Shown here one piece after another: positions 36,813 through 48,354 of a stretch of 64,000 nt of DNA. Made by a program: the position numbers and the translations under genes. The DNA lies in contig CM033109.1 in NCBI GenBank assembly GCA_019321725.1, positions 21,855,993 through 21,919,992 of the forward strand. The letters are read 5' to 3'. This DNA is from Paulownia fortunei (lineage: Eukaryota; Streptophyta; Magnoliopsida; Lamiales; Paulowniaceae). A model generated the notes under the pieces. That model searched no databases, had not been told where the DNA came from, and saw only the letters and a list, made by a program, of their open reading frames with translations. How positions within the stretch are numbered: the stretch's first letter is position 1; every line of letters starts with the position of its first letter.

Positions 36813-37873
36813 CCTTGGGTCTCTCCGTATCAGCTGAATTTTCGAAGAACAACCATTAAACTGTAATAAATTCTGAGCTTTTGAAAGCCTTTTTTTTTCC
36901 CTCTTGTTTTGATAATCTGTTTGTTTATTTGTTCGATTTGTTTTTATAATGGGTCGATGAGAATTAGATTGTTTGTTGATTTCAGAGGTAGGGCTTTTTT
37001 GTTCCCGTTGTTGAACACATCACAAGGCAGGTAAAAGAGATGCAAAAAAGATTATCTTTTTCGTCTTGGGTTTATGCCGATTGGTATCTTTTTATTTGTT
37101 TTATATATCGTTTTCTGTGCTGTCATTGTCTGGATGTTCTGGATGCAACTCTTTTGTCCCTTCCTGAAATGAGCCTAAATTCAAATGAATTTGATTGCAG
37201 TATAACAATTCTTTTTTTTTTTTTCATTTGTCGAATAATGATATTCCCATCTTGATAAAGAATACTCATCCTGTTTTTTTATTGTTGTTTTCTATTTTGT
37301 AAATCATAGAGCAAAAGGTCAAGGCGTTGTTGGCTTAGAGGGGCAGAAATTGAAGCTTGGCCTGCACTGTTTTCTTCTTTTTGTTACTTATAACAATAAT
37401 TAAACTGGAGGCTTCGCGATGTTGGCTTTGAATCGCAATGGAACCAATTTGGTCAACTGTTTCTTTCATTTTGCTGAATGGCATCCTCTGGAATAGAGTA
37501 GCTGATCGGCCCTCTGAAGCCCACTTCAATATTTCCTTTAGACAAAGAAAAAAGGTTATCATTTATTTACTCCATTTAGGAAATTTTGAAATAAAAAAAT
37601 ATTATAGTATGTTTAATGGCATAAGATTGAGCTTCTGGAATTTGGATTGGAATTGATATTTGTGCTTAATCCATTTCCAATATCTATTGAAAGAGTTCCA
37701 TTTGCAATTCTAAGGTCACATTTCCATGCTCTGAGATGTGTATCTTTTGATGTTTACTGAATCGATAGGCTCATCTCAATATATGGTTTTTGACTTTTTT
37801 CCATTTCTTCAGGTTTTACGATCAAGCTTGTTAGTTTCCTGTGTATTATAAATTATTTGGCGAGAGTTTTTGT

Positions 37874-40800
37874 ATGGCAAAGTTTATTAAGAGGAATTCG
37901 ATTGAGGAAGTGACAGAAATGGGCTGCTGTGGGTGTTTTGGTTTCTCCTTTGCAAGGAAGGCAAAGAAGGCGGCCAGACCCAGTAGGGGAATGGGCAATA
38001 ACGCTTCTCAGGAGTTCCTGTTGGATGATGATGTGGAAGATGAGGATGATGGTTTTTATAATGGTGATATGACTGACACTGGGAATGGGGAGGAATATGA
38101 TTTCCGAAGCCCAACAAAACGATCCGAGGAGATACTCATGTACCGATTGCAGCATGGATTGATATGCAGGGAGTTCCCTGTTAAGGAAACTCACAGTGTG
38201 CTACGCTTGGAGGTGAGTTGCATAGAAAATGTTTTTGTTGTTCACTTTCATCGCAAACATTGGCAAAAAGTTTACTTCTAAGCCTTGAAATGGGGTTAGT
38301 CCATATGAGTGAGCAAATTTGAACTCAATAAATAACTTTTTGCTATTTTAATAAGCTAGAAAGCTTCATTACTTAACAAGCTGCCCATGAACATATACCT
38401 TCCCCCTCCCCCAAGAAAAAGCAAAAGCAGAAAAAGAGAAAAGGGACGTGGACTTTTTGACTAATTAAAAAACTAATGATCATTGAAATGTATGATCATT
38501 GTGGTTGGTAATCCTATGTGTTTTTATGAAGTCGTCATATGTGACAGAAATTGCATTAAACTATGGCTTTCTTGTCCTCTATAGTGTGACTTTCTCGTGC
38601 TCTATAGTATCGCTTAGCTGTTGTGGATATTACAAATAATTACGACTTAAAAAATAAATTAGAACATCTGAATGTAGCACTGTTTGCTATGGGTTAAAAT
38701 AATCTGGGTGGCAAGTGGGGTGGCTGAAGCTCAAGGCATATCTTTATGTTGGTAGAAAGAGGTTGGTCATGTGAATTTATTTTCAATTAAAGAGATTTCC
38801 TTTAATGAAAAATAGTAGTACTGCATTTAGTATTGATTATCAATGTTCCAGGACGAAAATGGAAACAAGACCGTTAATGAATATGTCCGCGAACGCAGGA
38901 TTGGTGCTGGCAGCTACGGGAAAGTGGTGAGCCTATTGCTATAAATATTATATCTTCTGGTTTTGGAATTTAACATGTGATTTTCGCCTTTGGAAATGTT
39001 TAGGTTCTCTACCGAAGCCGTGCGGATGGAAAACATTATGCAATAAAGGTAATGTCTATTTTTGTGTTTGCTCAAGTATTTAGGTGTTTACATCTGCAAT
39101 TAAATTTTTGTACAGTATCTTTTTGATGTTACTCTTTGGCCAAAAGAGTTTTATCGATTGGATTTGGGTTAGACCTTCTGTTCGCAAAAGAATAATCAAG
39201 AGGCTGCCATTTGATATTAATGTTCTCATGTATGTTAACCACAGAAAGATTTCTTTTTGCTTTACCACTTCAAAGCACTTCTTCTCTGGCAGTTTTGAGA
39301 CATAGAGGTTTTGGCTTGGGTGTCTTTAGGATCCACATGGATCCAAATGAGACGGTGGTGATTATAATTTGTAATCATGTTAGGGAAGAGCAAGGCTTGT
39401 TCCATTTAAGTCTTATTGGTCTTGATTAAGACATAATCAAAAACCTCTAGAAAAATGGAAAGCTTATTAGGAAATGGTGACTTCACATCATAACAAGCTG
39501 TACTCAATTTTTGGACACAGGCCTTTCACAAATCTCATTTGTTGAAGCTACGAGTCGCACCTTCGGAAACTGCAATGACTGATGTTTTTCGTGAGGTATT
39601 TGATACTTTCTTCTTGTGTATTTTCGTTTAGGGGTGACAAGCAGGTTTCTTGGTTTGTACTCGGGTTCTTGCAATGAAACATCTGCTCTTTTTTGTCTTT
39701 TTATTTTTCTGTATACCTTGCATATAATGTATTTTATTGGCTTTGGCCAGCAGAATATCCTCCAGCCCATGTATGTGTTTCTTTTTCTTATGATCAACCA
39801 CTAACTAGTTAACATTGCTCAATCATATCCACTCTTGTATTTTCCATCTCTGCCATTGTTTGGATAATGATATGTTAGATGCCTATGTTATTTCAGTATC
39901 AATAGTTAATTACTTTATAGCTGTCAATTTTACTCAATCATGCTCGTATCACTGTTGTTATTTATCAATCGCTGCTGTCCATTTTAAACCTTTGATTTAT
40001 CATCCTGTTTATTTCTTTAGTGGTCCATTATTTGCATTATCTTAGCTTCTGACTTGTATGAATGTTTTCAGGTTTTAATCATGAAAGTATTGAGCCATCC
40101 TAATATAGTCAATCTAGTGGAGGTTATTGATGACCCAACAACAGATCACTTCTATATGGGTATTCTATGCTATTCCCTTCTTTTATCCCTTCCCCCAGCC
40201 AATGTTAGCTGTTTTATTTGACTTTAAGGCTACTTTGTTTCAGTTCTTGAATATGTTGAAGGCAAATGGGTTTGTGAGGGTGCTGGTCCTCCAGGTGGTC
40301 TAGGCGAAAATACTGCACGGAAGTACTTACGTGATGTAGTTTCTGGTTTGATGTATCTTCATTCTCATGTATGATGCTAAGACTACTTGTTGCAATTTCA
40401 TTTATCAGTTTTGATATAACTTTCGTACCTATATTGCTCATCTTCCCACTTCTTTAATACTATATGACACCACCCGTCATGTTTTTTAAGCTCATGTATC
40501 TTGCGATTTATATTACAATATGTTCCAACTCGTTGCATATCTTCTTAAAATGAGAGTGGCATACTTCAGGTGTGTGTTAGTAGAAAGATGCCTTTAAAGC
40601 TTTATGGTTTTAGATCTTCTTGTGTTTAACCTCTTTGCCGGCTTTGTTGGATAATTTTGTGGATCCTAAGGGATTAAATTTTGATACATGGAACTGTTAG
40701 TGATATTATTATATTTGAAATTATGTATTTTTTTGTCAATCTTTAGCCAGTTATGGATATTCAACCACGACTCCATCTTAGACGTTTTAAAGAATTTATG

Positions 40801-43800
40801 TTGATTTCACTATTTTGTATATGTATGTCATCTGAAGAAGTCCATTTCACTAATATATGATTTTGACCATAAAAACAAAAAAAATAAAAAAATAGAGAGT
40901 TCTTTACTATGTTAATGAGTCCTACTTTCTGTTGTTTTTTTATGCTTATTGTACTAATCAATCTTAGTAGGTTGTCTAATCAATTACATGTAACTGTGGT
41001 TTCTTTAAACCGAGAGTTTCACGTCCTATTCTGTTGCTCCAGTCTTAAGCAACCACTTCTGAAGATCCATTTTTTTGTTTCTTGTGAAACTTTTTGAAGT
41101 AATTTTGTTTTTCATTTGAAAACTATTTGAACTTACTTCTTTTCAAATTTTCCAATTTTTTTTTTTTTCGAATTTTTTAAAAATGGATTTTAAAAAGGAA
41201 GGTTGTTGGAGTACGAGGATACGAACCTTTTCATGTCGGTACTGAAAACTGATGCCTTACCACTTGACTATACTCCATAGGCCTGTTTTGGAAGGAACTA
41301 AAAGAAAACTTTGGGGTGGAATATTTAAACACTATAATTTTTGCAACAATATGCTTAATTTGCACCATCTTTGCGTTCCTTACACCTTGGGTAGTTCTCG
41401 CACTTCCTTAAAGAATGTTTTTTTTCAATAATTATTTTAAGTCGTACTTCTTTCACTTTAAATCTTTTTGGTAACACTATGGTATACTATGGACCCCATG
41501 CCTGTAACTTATTATTCGTTTTCAGCACTTAAATAAACGTAAAAATGTATGATCTTAATGACAGATGTACCATTATAAATTGTGGGATGCTGCTTAAGTC
41601 TTGAAAACTTTGACCTGGCAAATACTTCTCTGATCATGTTTTTGGGTAGCTTTACCTGATGTCTCATGCTGGCTCTCGCATTTCCACTTAACTAACATGG
41701 TATGTTATTATCTGCAACTCACAGAATATAGTGCATGGAGATATTAAACCTGATAATTTACTAGTTACTGGTTCTGGCATGGTCAAGATTGGTGATTTCA
41801 GTGTCAGCCAGGTTTCTGAGGTAAGAGATTTTTCTTAGTATAACTGCCACTGGTGTCAGCATTATATACATATGTTTGTGCTTGAGTGGGAGGCTGGATT
41901 GAAATTGCTCTGGGTGAATTTGCACTCTTAGCAAGCATTTTAATGTCTTGCAGGAAATAAATATTTGCTGCAAAGTATGAAGACATTAGTATATTTTCTA
42001 TTCTATTTAAATGAAATAAATTTGTGTTTAACTAGTTGTATTGTCACATATGAATTGGTCAATGAAAATCATATTTTAAGGATCTAATCAATAACGAACT
42101 TTTGCTAAAATTTCACACTTAACTGTGTTGATGATATCCATATTAGTCCTTATTCTATCTTGTTTTCAGAGAGAAATTCTTCGCCTTTCGAGTCTTTCAG
42201 GAACTACGCTGGCACATTAACTTGTTTAATGCATCTGTACAATAACTCTCATATATCAATCTCAGTTTGTGCGTGTGTGTCGCTTCTGTTGTGATTGCAT
42301 GCTATCATTTGTTGAAGCTCCAAAGTAGTGGATGCTTGGCTTTCCTCTCAGCCTGAATTATAGAAATTCTCATGATATGCTCTATACAGAATCAAGGATG
42401 TTCCTTTTATTTCATTTTACTACTTAATGACTGTGCATCTAGTTTTAGATGTCTTAAGAAGAATCTGCATCAAGGAACACCAATACCATGCTAGGATGAT
42501 ATTGGTGATTTTCATACACAATTGGCTTTTAAACTCAAGTAGCGAATATATTTCACTATATAGATCTTATGTCAATAACCTAGTGCAGGAAACACCTATG
42601 TAGTTTAGTCTTCAAGATACAAGTGTATCATTTACTTTTAGAGTCTTGTAAATTCTATATTTATCTTACAATAAATGAAATCAAAAAATTTTAATTTTAG
42701 CCATTCTGATCAAAAGAAATTATTGTTGAAAGTAACTTAAGAAATTATATGTAATTACACCTCCTGTGTGATTGTGTCTGGCCCTTTTTGTTGGTGAATA
42801 ATTTGGCTGGTCCTGAATCAGTGTAGTTTTCTATAGGACTGAAAGAAGTCATGGCTTGTCGTGGACTTCTCCCATTTCAATTTCATTTCAATTCTTGGAA
42901 GCTGAAAAGTGAATGTTTTTGTTCAAAGGAAAGGTTGTCCACTCGCCATTTGTTATGTCACTCTTTTTATATATAATACTCCCTTCTGGGACTAATTCTA
43001 ATTTGACACAAGATAGAGTTTTAGATAAGAGTTTAAGTAGTGTAAGTTGTCATTAAAAGCAGTTGTTGGGGATAGTGGTGTCAAATCATTACTTAAATTT
43101 AGAGGACAGTTTTTGAAAAAATTATAAAATAAAAATCGATTTTAGGAAATGGAGGGATGTCCCAGAAAGAAAATGGGAGCAATAAATTTAGGGCAGAGTA
43201 CTCTTTTCTTTGCTCGTGGGATTTGAATATGAGTGCTTTTTTTCCCCTCTTTTTGATTATAATAGTTTATGTTTTGGTTCTTAGGGGTTGGTTATTTTCA
43301 TGTTGCTTAAAATGTGAATATTTGATTCACAATTACTTATACAACTTATCTACATGGAGGCAGCTAAACATTATAACTTCTCAGTTTGAGCTGTGTCCAT
43401 CCTGTATCCACCTCATTTAATTGAAAATTGAGTTCTGATGCTCACATGCCAGAGGGAATTCTTAGAGGCTCTATTGGAAGTTAGATCACGTCGTAATTTC
43501 ACTGTGTTGGTGATAGGCTGAAGGGGATAAGTTTGACTTAGCATCACGTCACAATTTCATTTGTTGGAGAAGGAAATTATTTCGACTAGTTCAGCTTCAC
43601 TTCAGTGTGTGGCTGCTAATCTTGTATAGCTCCTATCATTTGACTGTTTCACTAATAAAAATGTTCTTTCATTCATGAGTGTTTCTTTTTCGGTACCACA
43701 CTCTTATATCTTTGCTCACAGGGATTAGCACAATTTGTTCACTTTATGTGTAGGATGATAATGATGAGCTCCGTCGTTCTCCTGGAACTCCTGTTTTTAC

Positions 43801-44470
43801 TGCACCTGAGTGCTGTTTAGGTCAGTTTTTTTTTCATCATGATAGTGGATACTTTTACCATCTAAATCATAAAAAATTGACCGTGGCAATCCATCTTATA
43901 TATAGGTGTAACCTATCATGGAAAGGCTGCTGACACTTGGGCTGTTGGAGTTACTTTGTACTGTTTGGTTCTGGGGAAGTACCCATTTCTAGGAGAGACT
44001 CTCCAGGATACCTATGACAAGGTAGATAACTCTTGCTGTTTCCTGATAACATCTCCATTTATTTTTGCATTTATGGCTAATGTTGATTTCCCATGCCGAT
44101 TTCAATTGGGTTGTTTTCTAATTATAAATGTTGCCTCCCTCAGATAGTAAATAACCCGTTGTTGCTCCCTGACGAGATGAACCCTCTGTTGAAGGACCTA
44201 CTTGAGGGTCTTCTTTGCAAAGGTCAGTCTCTGGCTCAATTTCATTGTTTCATCATTTTCTTAGACAGTTCCAGTATCCATTTTCTCTCTTTGCCTCGCC
44301 ACTGATTTTAATGTGCAGATCCTAGACAAAGAATGACTCTAGAGAATGTTGCACAGCACGCCTGGGTCATTGGAGAAGAAGGGCCAATCCCTCAGTACTT
44401 GTGTTGGTGTAAGCGCAGTAGGCTGCAGAAAGAAGTGTCTGATGGGAGTGGAACAGATACTCTCAGTTAA
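37874..44470 (+). CDS. GRIK2: GRIK/SnAK protein kinase (SnRK1-activating kinase)
   Basis: Ser/Thr kinase that phosphorylates the activation loop of SnRK1, the plant energy-sensing kinase. Exons: 37874-38212, 38852-38926, 39004-39048, 39521-39595, 40072-40159, 40244-40368, 41725-41820, 43754-43820, 43906-44021, 44144-44222, 44319-44470. All are GT-AG, giving 418 aa from the first in-frame ATG, or 403 aa from the better-context ATG at 37919 (MGCCGCFGF). In the 403-aa numbering: SKRSEE-type linker (TKRSEEILMYRLQHGL), Gly loop IGAGSYGKV (115-123), Lys138 in YAIK, HGDIKPDN with Asp240, GDFSVSQ with Asp258 (DFS rather than DFG, as in plant GRIKs), SPGTPVFTAPECC, and a C-terminal CWCKR tail. A 5' UTR intron is likely. 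The symbol rests on similarity and on gene order like Arabidopsis At5g60550; GRIK1 is the alternative. Confidence 0.9.
41207..41277 (-). pseudogene. Decayed mitochondrial-type tRNA-Gln in a GRIK intron
   Basis: Read on the minus strand, the 71 nt fold as a tRNA. The acceptor stem TGGAGTA/TACTCCA is perfect, the D arm contains AAGTGGTAAGGC, the anticodon arm is TCAGT-TTTCAGT-ACCGA, and the T arm has GGTTCGTATCC. Most bases match plant mitochondrial trnQ (TTG) as I remember it. The anticodon loop now reads TCA, the anticodon stem has an A-C mismatch and the T stem two mismatches. It is most likely a nuclear copy of organelle DNA, now a pseudogene, in GRIK intron 6. Confidence 0.6.
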
Positions 44471-44590
44471 CAATACTAACGCTTAAGTATTATGCTGGTT
44501 AAGTCTTGTGTTGCTGTAAGCGCAGCAGGCTGCAGAGAGCACTGTCTAATGGGAGTAGAACAGATACTCTCACTTAAGAATACAAACACA
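44398..44590 (+). repeat. Duplication of the GRIK C-terminal coding segment
   Basis: The last roughly 80 bp of coding sequence plus stop (44398-44486) recur 107 bp downstream (44505-44592). Shared blocks include GTAAGCGCAG, AGGCTGCAGA and GAACAGATACTCTCA, followed in both by TTAA. The second copy is still open, reading CKRSRLQRALSNGSRTDTLT then a stop, but is out of frame with the gene and lies after its stop, so it sits in the 3' UTR. Confidence 0.9.
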
Positions 44591-44592
44591 AG

Positions 44593-46430
44593 CATTTACT
44601 TGTTAGGTTTTGTTTTTTTGTATAGCAGTTAGGTACTAGGATATTCTCTCTTCAATTAATGATTACATGCAAAACTGAGATGTTTATACAAGAGGGTGAG
44701 TAGAATGCATTTGAGGACAAACTGGCGGGAACCTATTAAACTTGGTATTTAGATTGAAGAGAAATAGGAGAGCCTTTCCTTGATAGTATATTTGATGCTG
44801 TTGTTCTCATAAATTTCAAATTCTTTGCTTATGTACTGAGGTTTCTCCATCATGTTGGAAAGTGGTTTTTGATTATGTTTTCTTCCCCATTATTTCTGAG
44901 TTGTGTAGACCACTTGATTGGGATCTAACAATAGTTTTGAAGCTTATTGCCCAGTATGACATCTATCTTACCTTTCTCCATCCATCAAAGCCTGGAGCTC
45001 ATAAGAGTTCAATTACAGGTACCATTGTGTTTCTTAGTCATCCAACAGGGGGCTATTCTCTCTTCCCCAATGAGACCGAATAACTATTTGCAGTTGGTTG
45101 ACCCTCCGGCAACCCTAACAGGAACACTTGTGAAGGAAATCATCGTAATTCTTTCGTTTGTGTAAAACCCCTTTCATTTTTGTGTAAAACCCTTTGGTGC
45201 GTGGTTGAATGTCTAGTTCAAATTTAAATAACAGTTTTCCTCTTTGTCCCAAGGGCAGTTAGAAGGAATGCTCTCAGACAGGTGACAGTAGATGATTGAG
45301 GCATGGTCCCGTGATGGGTTGGCCCTCTGCTTTTCTGAAGGTGGTGTTGTAGTTATGGATGTTATGGTTGAGTAAGTTAAATGGCATCCATTTGTAGGAA
45401 GAATATGGTCCTGATGAAGAAAAGTTGCAAAGCCTGTGAATCCAATTAAATGCCACCAACTTTGGGAGCATCTGATGATGGCTCAAACTGGCTTATTATC
45501 AATGACTTTCACATGACATGGATGCACTGCCTCAGCACACAGTCTGAGGATTTGCATACCTGAATCTAAGCTAAATTTATTAAGACTAGTATTTTATTTT
45601 ATTTTTTAAAAAAGAACCTTATGCTAAGTATTTTGTCTATCAACCCGTTTATATGCAGGGAAAAAGAGTTTTCATTTAAAAGGATTTTTGTATTTTGGCC
45701 GGTTCCAACCAGTATTTCAAATGATTTGAATTTATGAACAATTAGATCATTTTTGTGTAGGATTTAATTCAAAAATACAAATATTAGGATTCCTTCTCTG
45801 ATTAGGCAAATCACCACATATAAATAGCCATTATTTTGCAGTTAAATGATTTCTCATTATATGCATTTGGATAATTTTAAATTATAATAAATTTTAAATT
45901 CTTTAACATTTATTTTAAATTATTTTTCTCAATCATTATCGTGAATTTTAAAATTCATATAATGTGAGATTCTTTTTAACTCGAAATTCTACAAATCCAA
46001 ATGCCATTGAAGATTTGTACTAATGTAATGCGATTTTTTTTTTTAATTTTTTTTCTGTATAGATCACAGAATATCGAAATAATAAATATTGTTGGAAGAA
46101 TAAATATTGTGTATCTCATTGTCAGATAGCAATAACACGCATGATTCTTAATTTGAATACTTCATCGTAGTGTTAACAAATATAAAATAAAAATAAATCA
46201 AAATTTACAGTTATGTCCATCAATATGTTAAAAGTTTGATGGTGTAAAAATTGGATTTTTTTTTATGTTATTATTAAACTTGGAAGAAGTCCAATTTGGA
46301 CGGGAGCTAAAAAGATAGGGCACGCGTTAAGAAAAAGTAAAATCGAAAAAGTTGACCGGTAAAATCAGAAATAGTTATAATATGGTGCCAAAATTGCAAA
46401 TAAACTCCTTTTTAGAAAAAAAAAAAAAAC
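44593..46430. other. GRIK 3' flank and F-box gene promoter
   Basis: No gene is supported. It presumably contains the GRIK 3' UTR, an AT-rich MITE-like element at 45861-46009 and the promoter of the F-box gene. Short open frames here lack family features. Confidence 0.5.
45861..46009. mobile_element. Small MITE-like element
   Basis: ATGCATTTGGATAATTTTAA at the left and a right end whose reverse complement is GGCATTTGGATTTGTAG make a terminal inverted repeat with GCATTTGGAT in common. The interior is AT-rich and non-coding. It resembles the element at 24150-24357. Confidence 0.5.
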
Positions 46431-46500
46431 AAAAGATTCAGTCCTATTTCTCTCTCTACTCTCACAGTTTTCTCTCCATCCCCCACCGTCTCCGGCGGCG

Positions 46501-46641
46501 ATGCTTGCCGGCACTGAATCTTCTTATCTACGTGATATCCGATTGAATCCTAATCTTTTCTCGGCAACGAAAGCATATTCCGGCGACCCTGACATCTGTC
46601 CTGCCGGAATGGCGCCCCTTTATCGGGAAAGATCCGATTGA
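46501..46641 (+). promoter_or_regulatory. uORF (46 codons) upstream of the F-box/kelch gene
   Basis: ATG at 46501 follows a CT-rich leader-like segment and opens a 46-codon frame (MLAGTESSYLRDIRLNPNLF ...) ending at TGA 46639-46641. The segment is GC-richer than its surroundings and uses balanced codons. It lies 511 bp before the F-box ATG. A 3' splice-like TTTTTTTTGTAG just before 47099 suggests a leader intron between the two. Whether it is translated is unknown. Confidence 0.4.
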
Positions 46642-47151
46642 CTCCTGAAGCCCGGTTTGGATCCGAATCGATGGCTCTCTTATTAAAATTGTTTGTGTGC
46701 TTCCAGCTGAAAAGCTAATTGGTTGCATGTATTATTGTTTTGTTTTTTATTTCTTCACAAAAAAACAGAGTAATAAGCTGGATATAGAGATGGGATTCCG
46801 CTAGTATTTCTGAAAGTTTGAATCTTTATTGGATTTTATAATTTTTTCATGGCGTGGGTTTTTGGGAGTGATTGATATATTGGAAGTCTGAATAAAGGTT
46901 GTTTTGATTATGTAGGGTGAAGATATTTTATATGGAAAAGTATTTCTTGAGTTGATAAATTGATGGGTATGATTGATGATAGATGAGGAAACCTGTTGTT
47001 TAGCGATGGAAAAAGTATTCTGGATTGGAAAGTGATTGGGAAAACTGGAGCTTCAGTTCAAACGAAAAATAGAAAGAATATCAGAATTTTTTTTGTAGGT
47101 GGGTTTTGATATTTTGGGATTCAATTGTTTGTTAAGTAGTTTGGTGTGGGT

Positions 47152-48354
47152 ATGAAAAGGGGTAACATTGATTCTGAAGCCCAGAAGTCAAAGAAGCTTA
47201 TGTTTTCTTCCTTTGATAGGAATCTGATGAATCTTGCTCATTCTGTTGGAGAAGAAACTGAAATGAGATCGAGAGGAGAAGCTGATGATGGTCATCTTTT
47301 CGGATCAAGTGATTCTTTTCTCCCTGGTTTGCATGATGATGTTGCGTTGACGTGTCTTGCTCAGGCTAGTAGATCGGATTATGCTTCTTTGTCGTGCTTA
47401 AACATGAGATTTAATATGCTTATTAAAAGTGGGTATTTATATGAGTTGAGAAGGCAATTGGGGATTGTGGAGCATTGGGTGTATATGGTATGTGATCCGA
47501 GGGGATGGGAGGCATTCGACCCCTTCAGGAATAAGTGGATGAGATTGCCAAAGATTCCTTGTGATGACTGTTTTAATTACGCGGATAAAGAATCACTAGC
47601 GGTGGGGAGTGAGTTACTAGTTTTTGGACGTGAGTTGTTTGAATTTGCCATTTGGAAGTATAGTTTAACCTGTCGTGATTGGGCCAAGTGTGAAGGAATG
47701 AATCGTCCTCGTTGTCTTTTTGCATCAGGAAGTCTTGGTTCAATTGCTATTGTAGCTGGGGGAAGCGACAAGAATGGGAACGTGTTGAAATCTGCGGAGC
47801 TTTATGATTCTTTAACAGGTAAATGGGAAATGTTGCCAAGCATGCATTCCCCTCGTAGATTGTGCTCAGGGTTTTTCATGGATGGAAAATTTTATGTGAT
47901 TGGTGGGATGACAAGTCCCACTGATTCATTAACTTGTGCGGAGGAGTTTGATCTTAAGACAAGAAAGTGGAGGAAAATTGAGGGTATGTATCCTAACGTC
48001 AACCGAGCTGCACAAGCACCTCCTCTTGTTGCAGTTGTTGACAACCAACTCTATGCTGTTGAATATTTAACAAACATGGTGAAGAAGTATAACAAGGAAA
48101 AGAACACATGGGATGAATTGGGAAGACTTCCAGTTAGGGCTGATTCCTCAAATGGTTGGGGTCTTGCTTTCAAGTCTTGTGGAGAGGCTCTTCTCGTTGT
48201 GGGTGGCCAACGGGGTCCTGAAGGTGAAGCTATTGTGTTGAATTCTTGGCATCCAAAATCAGGGGTCAAGAATGGAACTTTGGATTGGGAAGTCCTCGGA
48301 GTGAAGGAGCATGCTGGTGTCTTTGTCTACAATTGTGCTGTCATGGGTTGCTGA
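47152..48354 (+). CDS. F-box/kelch-repeat protein, At5g60570-like
   Basis: Substrate-receptor subunit of an SCF ubiquitin ligase: the F-box binds SKP1/ASK and the kelch propeller binds the target, which is unknown. Intronless, 400 aa, starting [15 protein letters not shown]. The F-box-like segment is at about residues 56-100 ([20 protein letters not shown]). Next come [17 protein letters not shown] and [19 protein letters not shown], then kelch blocks with the typical Gly-Gly pairs ([39 protein letters not shown]). It ends [10 protein letters not shown], the conserved C-terminus of this plant subfamily. From memory it is closest to Arabidopsis At5g60570, which sits near PDX2 and GRIK2 there as here. 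The leader may hold an intron and a 46-codon uORF. Confidence 0.92.
   Translation: MKRGNIDSEAQKSKKLMFSSFDRNLMNLAHSVGEETEMRSRGEADDGHLFGSSDSFLPGLHDDVALTCLAQASRSDYASLSCLNMRFNMLIKSGYLYELRRQLGIVEHWVYMVCDPRGWEAFDPFRNKWMRLPKIPCDDCFNYADKESLAVGSELLVFGRELFEFAIWKYSLTCRDWAKCEGMNRPRCLFASGSLGSIAIVAGGSDKNGNVLKSAELYDSLTGKWEMLPSMHSPRRLCSGFFMDGKFYVIGGMTSPTDSLTCAEEFDLKTRKWRKIEGMYPNVNRAAQAPPLVAVVDNQLYAVEYLTNMVKKYNKEKNTWDELGRLPVRADSSNGWGLAFKSCGEALLVVGGQRGPEGEAIVLNSWHPKSGVKNGTLDWEVLGVKEHAGVFVYNCAVMGC

Noticed and set aside
37841..37873. N-terminal extension of GRIK starting at 37841
   Set aside because: The codon there is GTG. The first in-frame ATG is 37874.
47146..47151. F-box protein start at 47146
   Set aside because: That codon is GTG. 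The ATG is at 47152.
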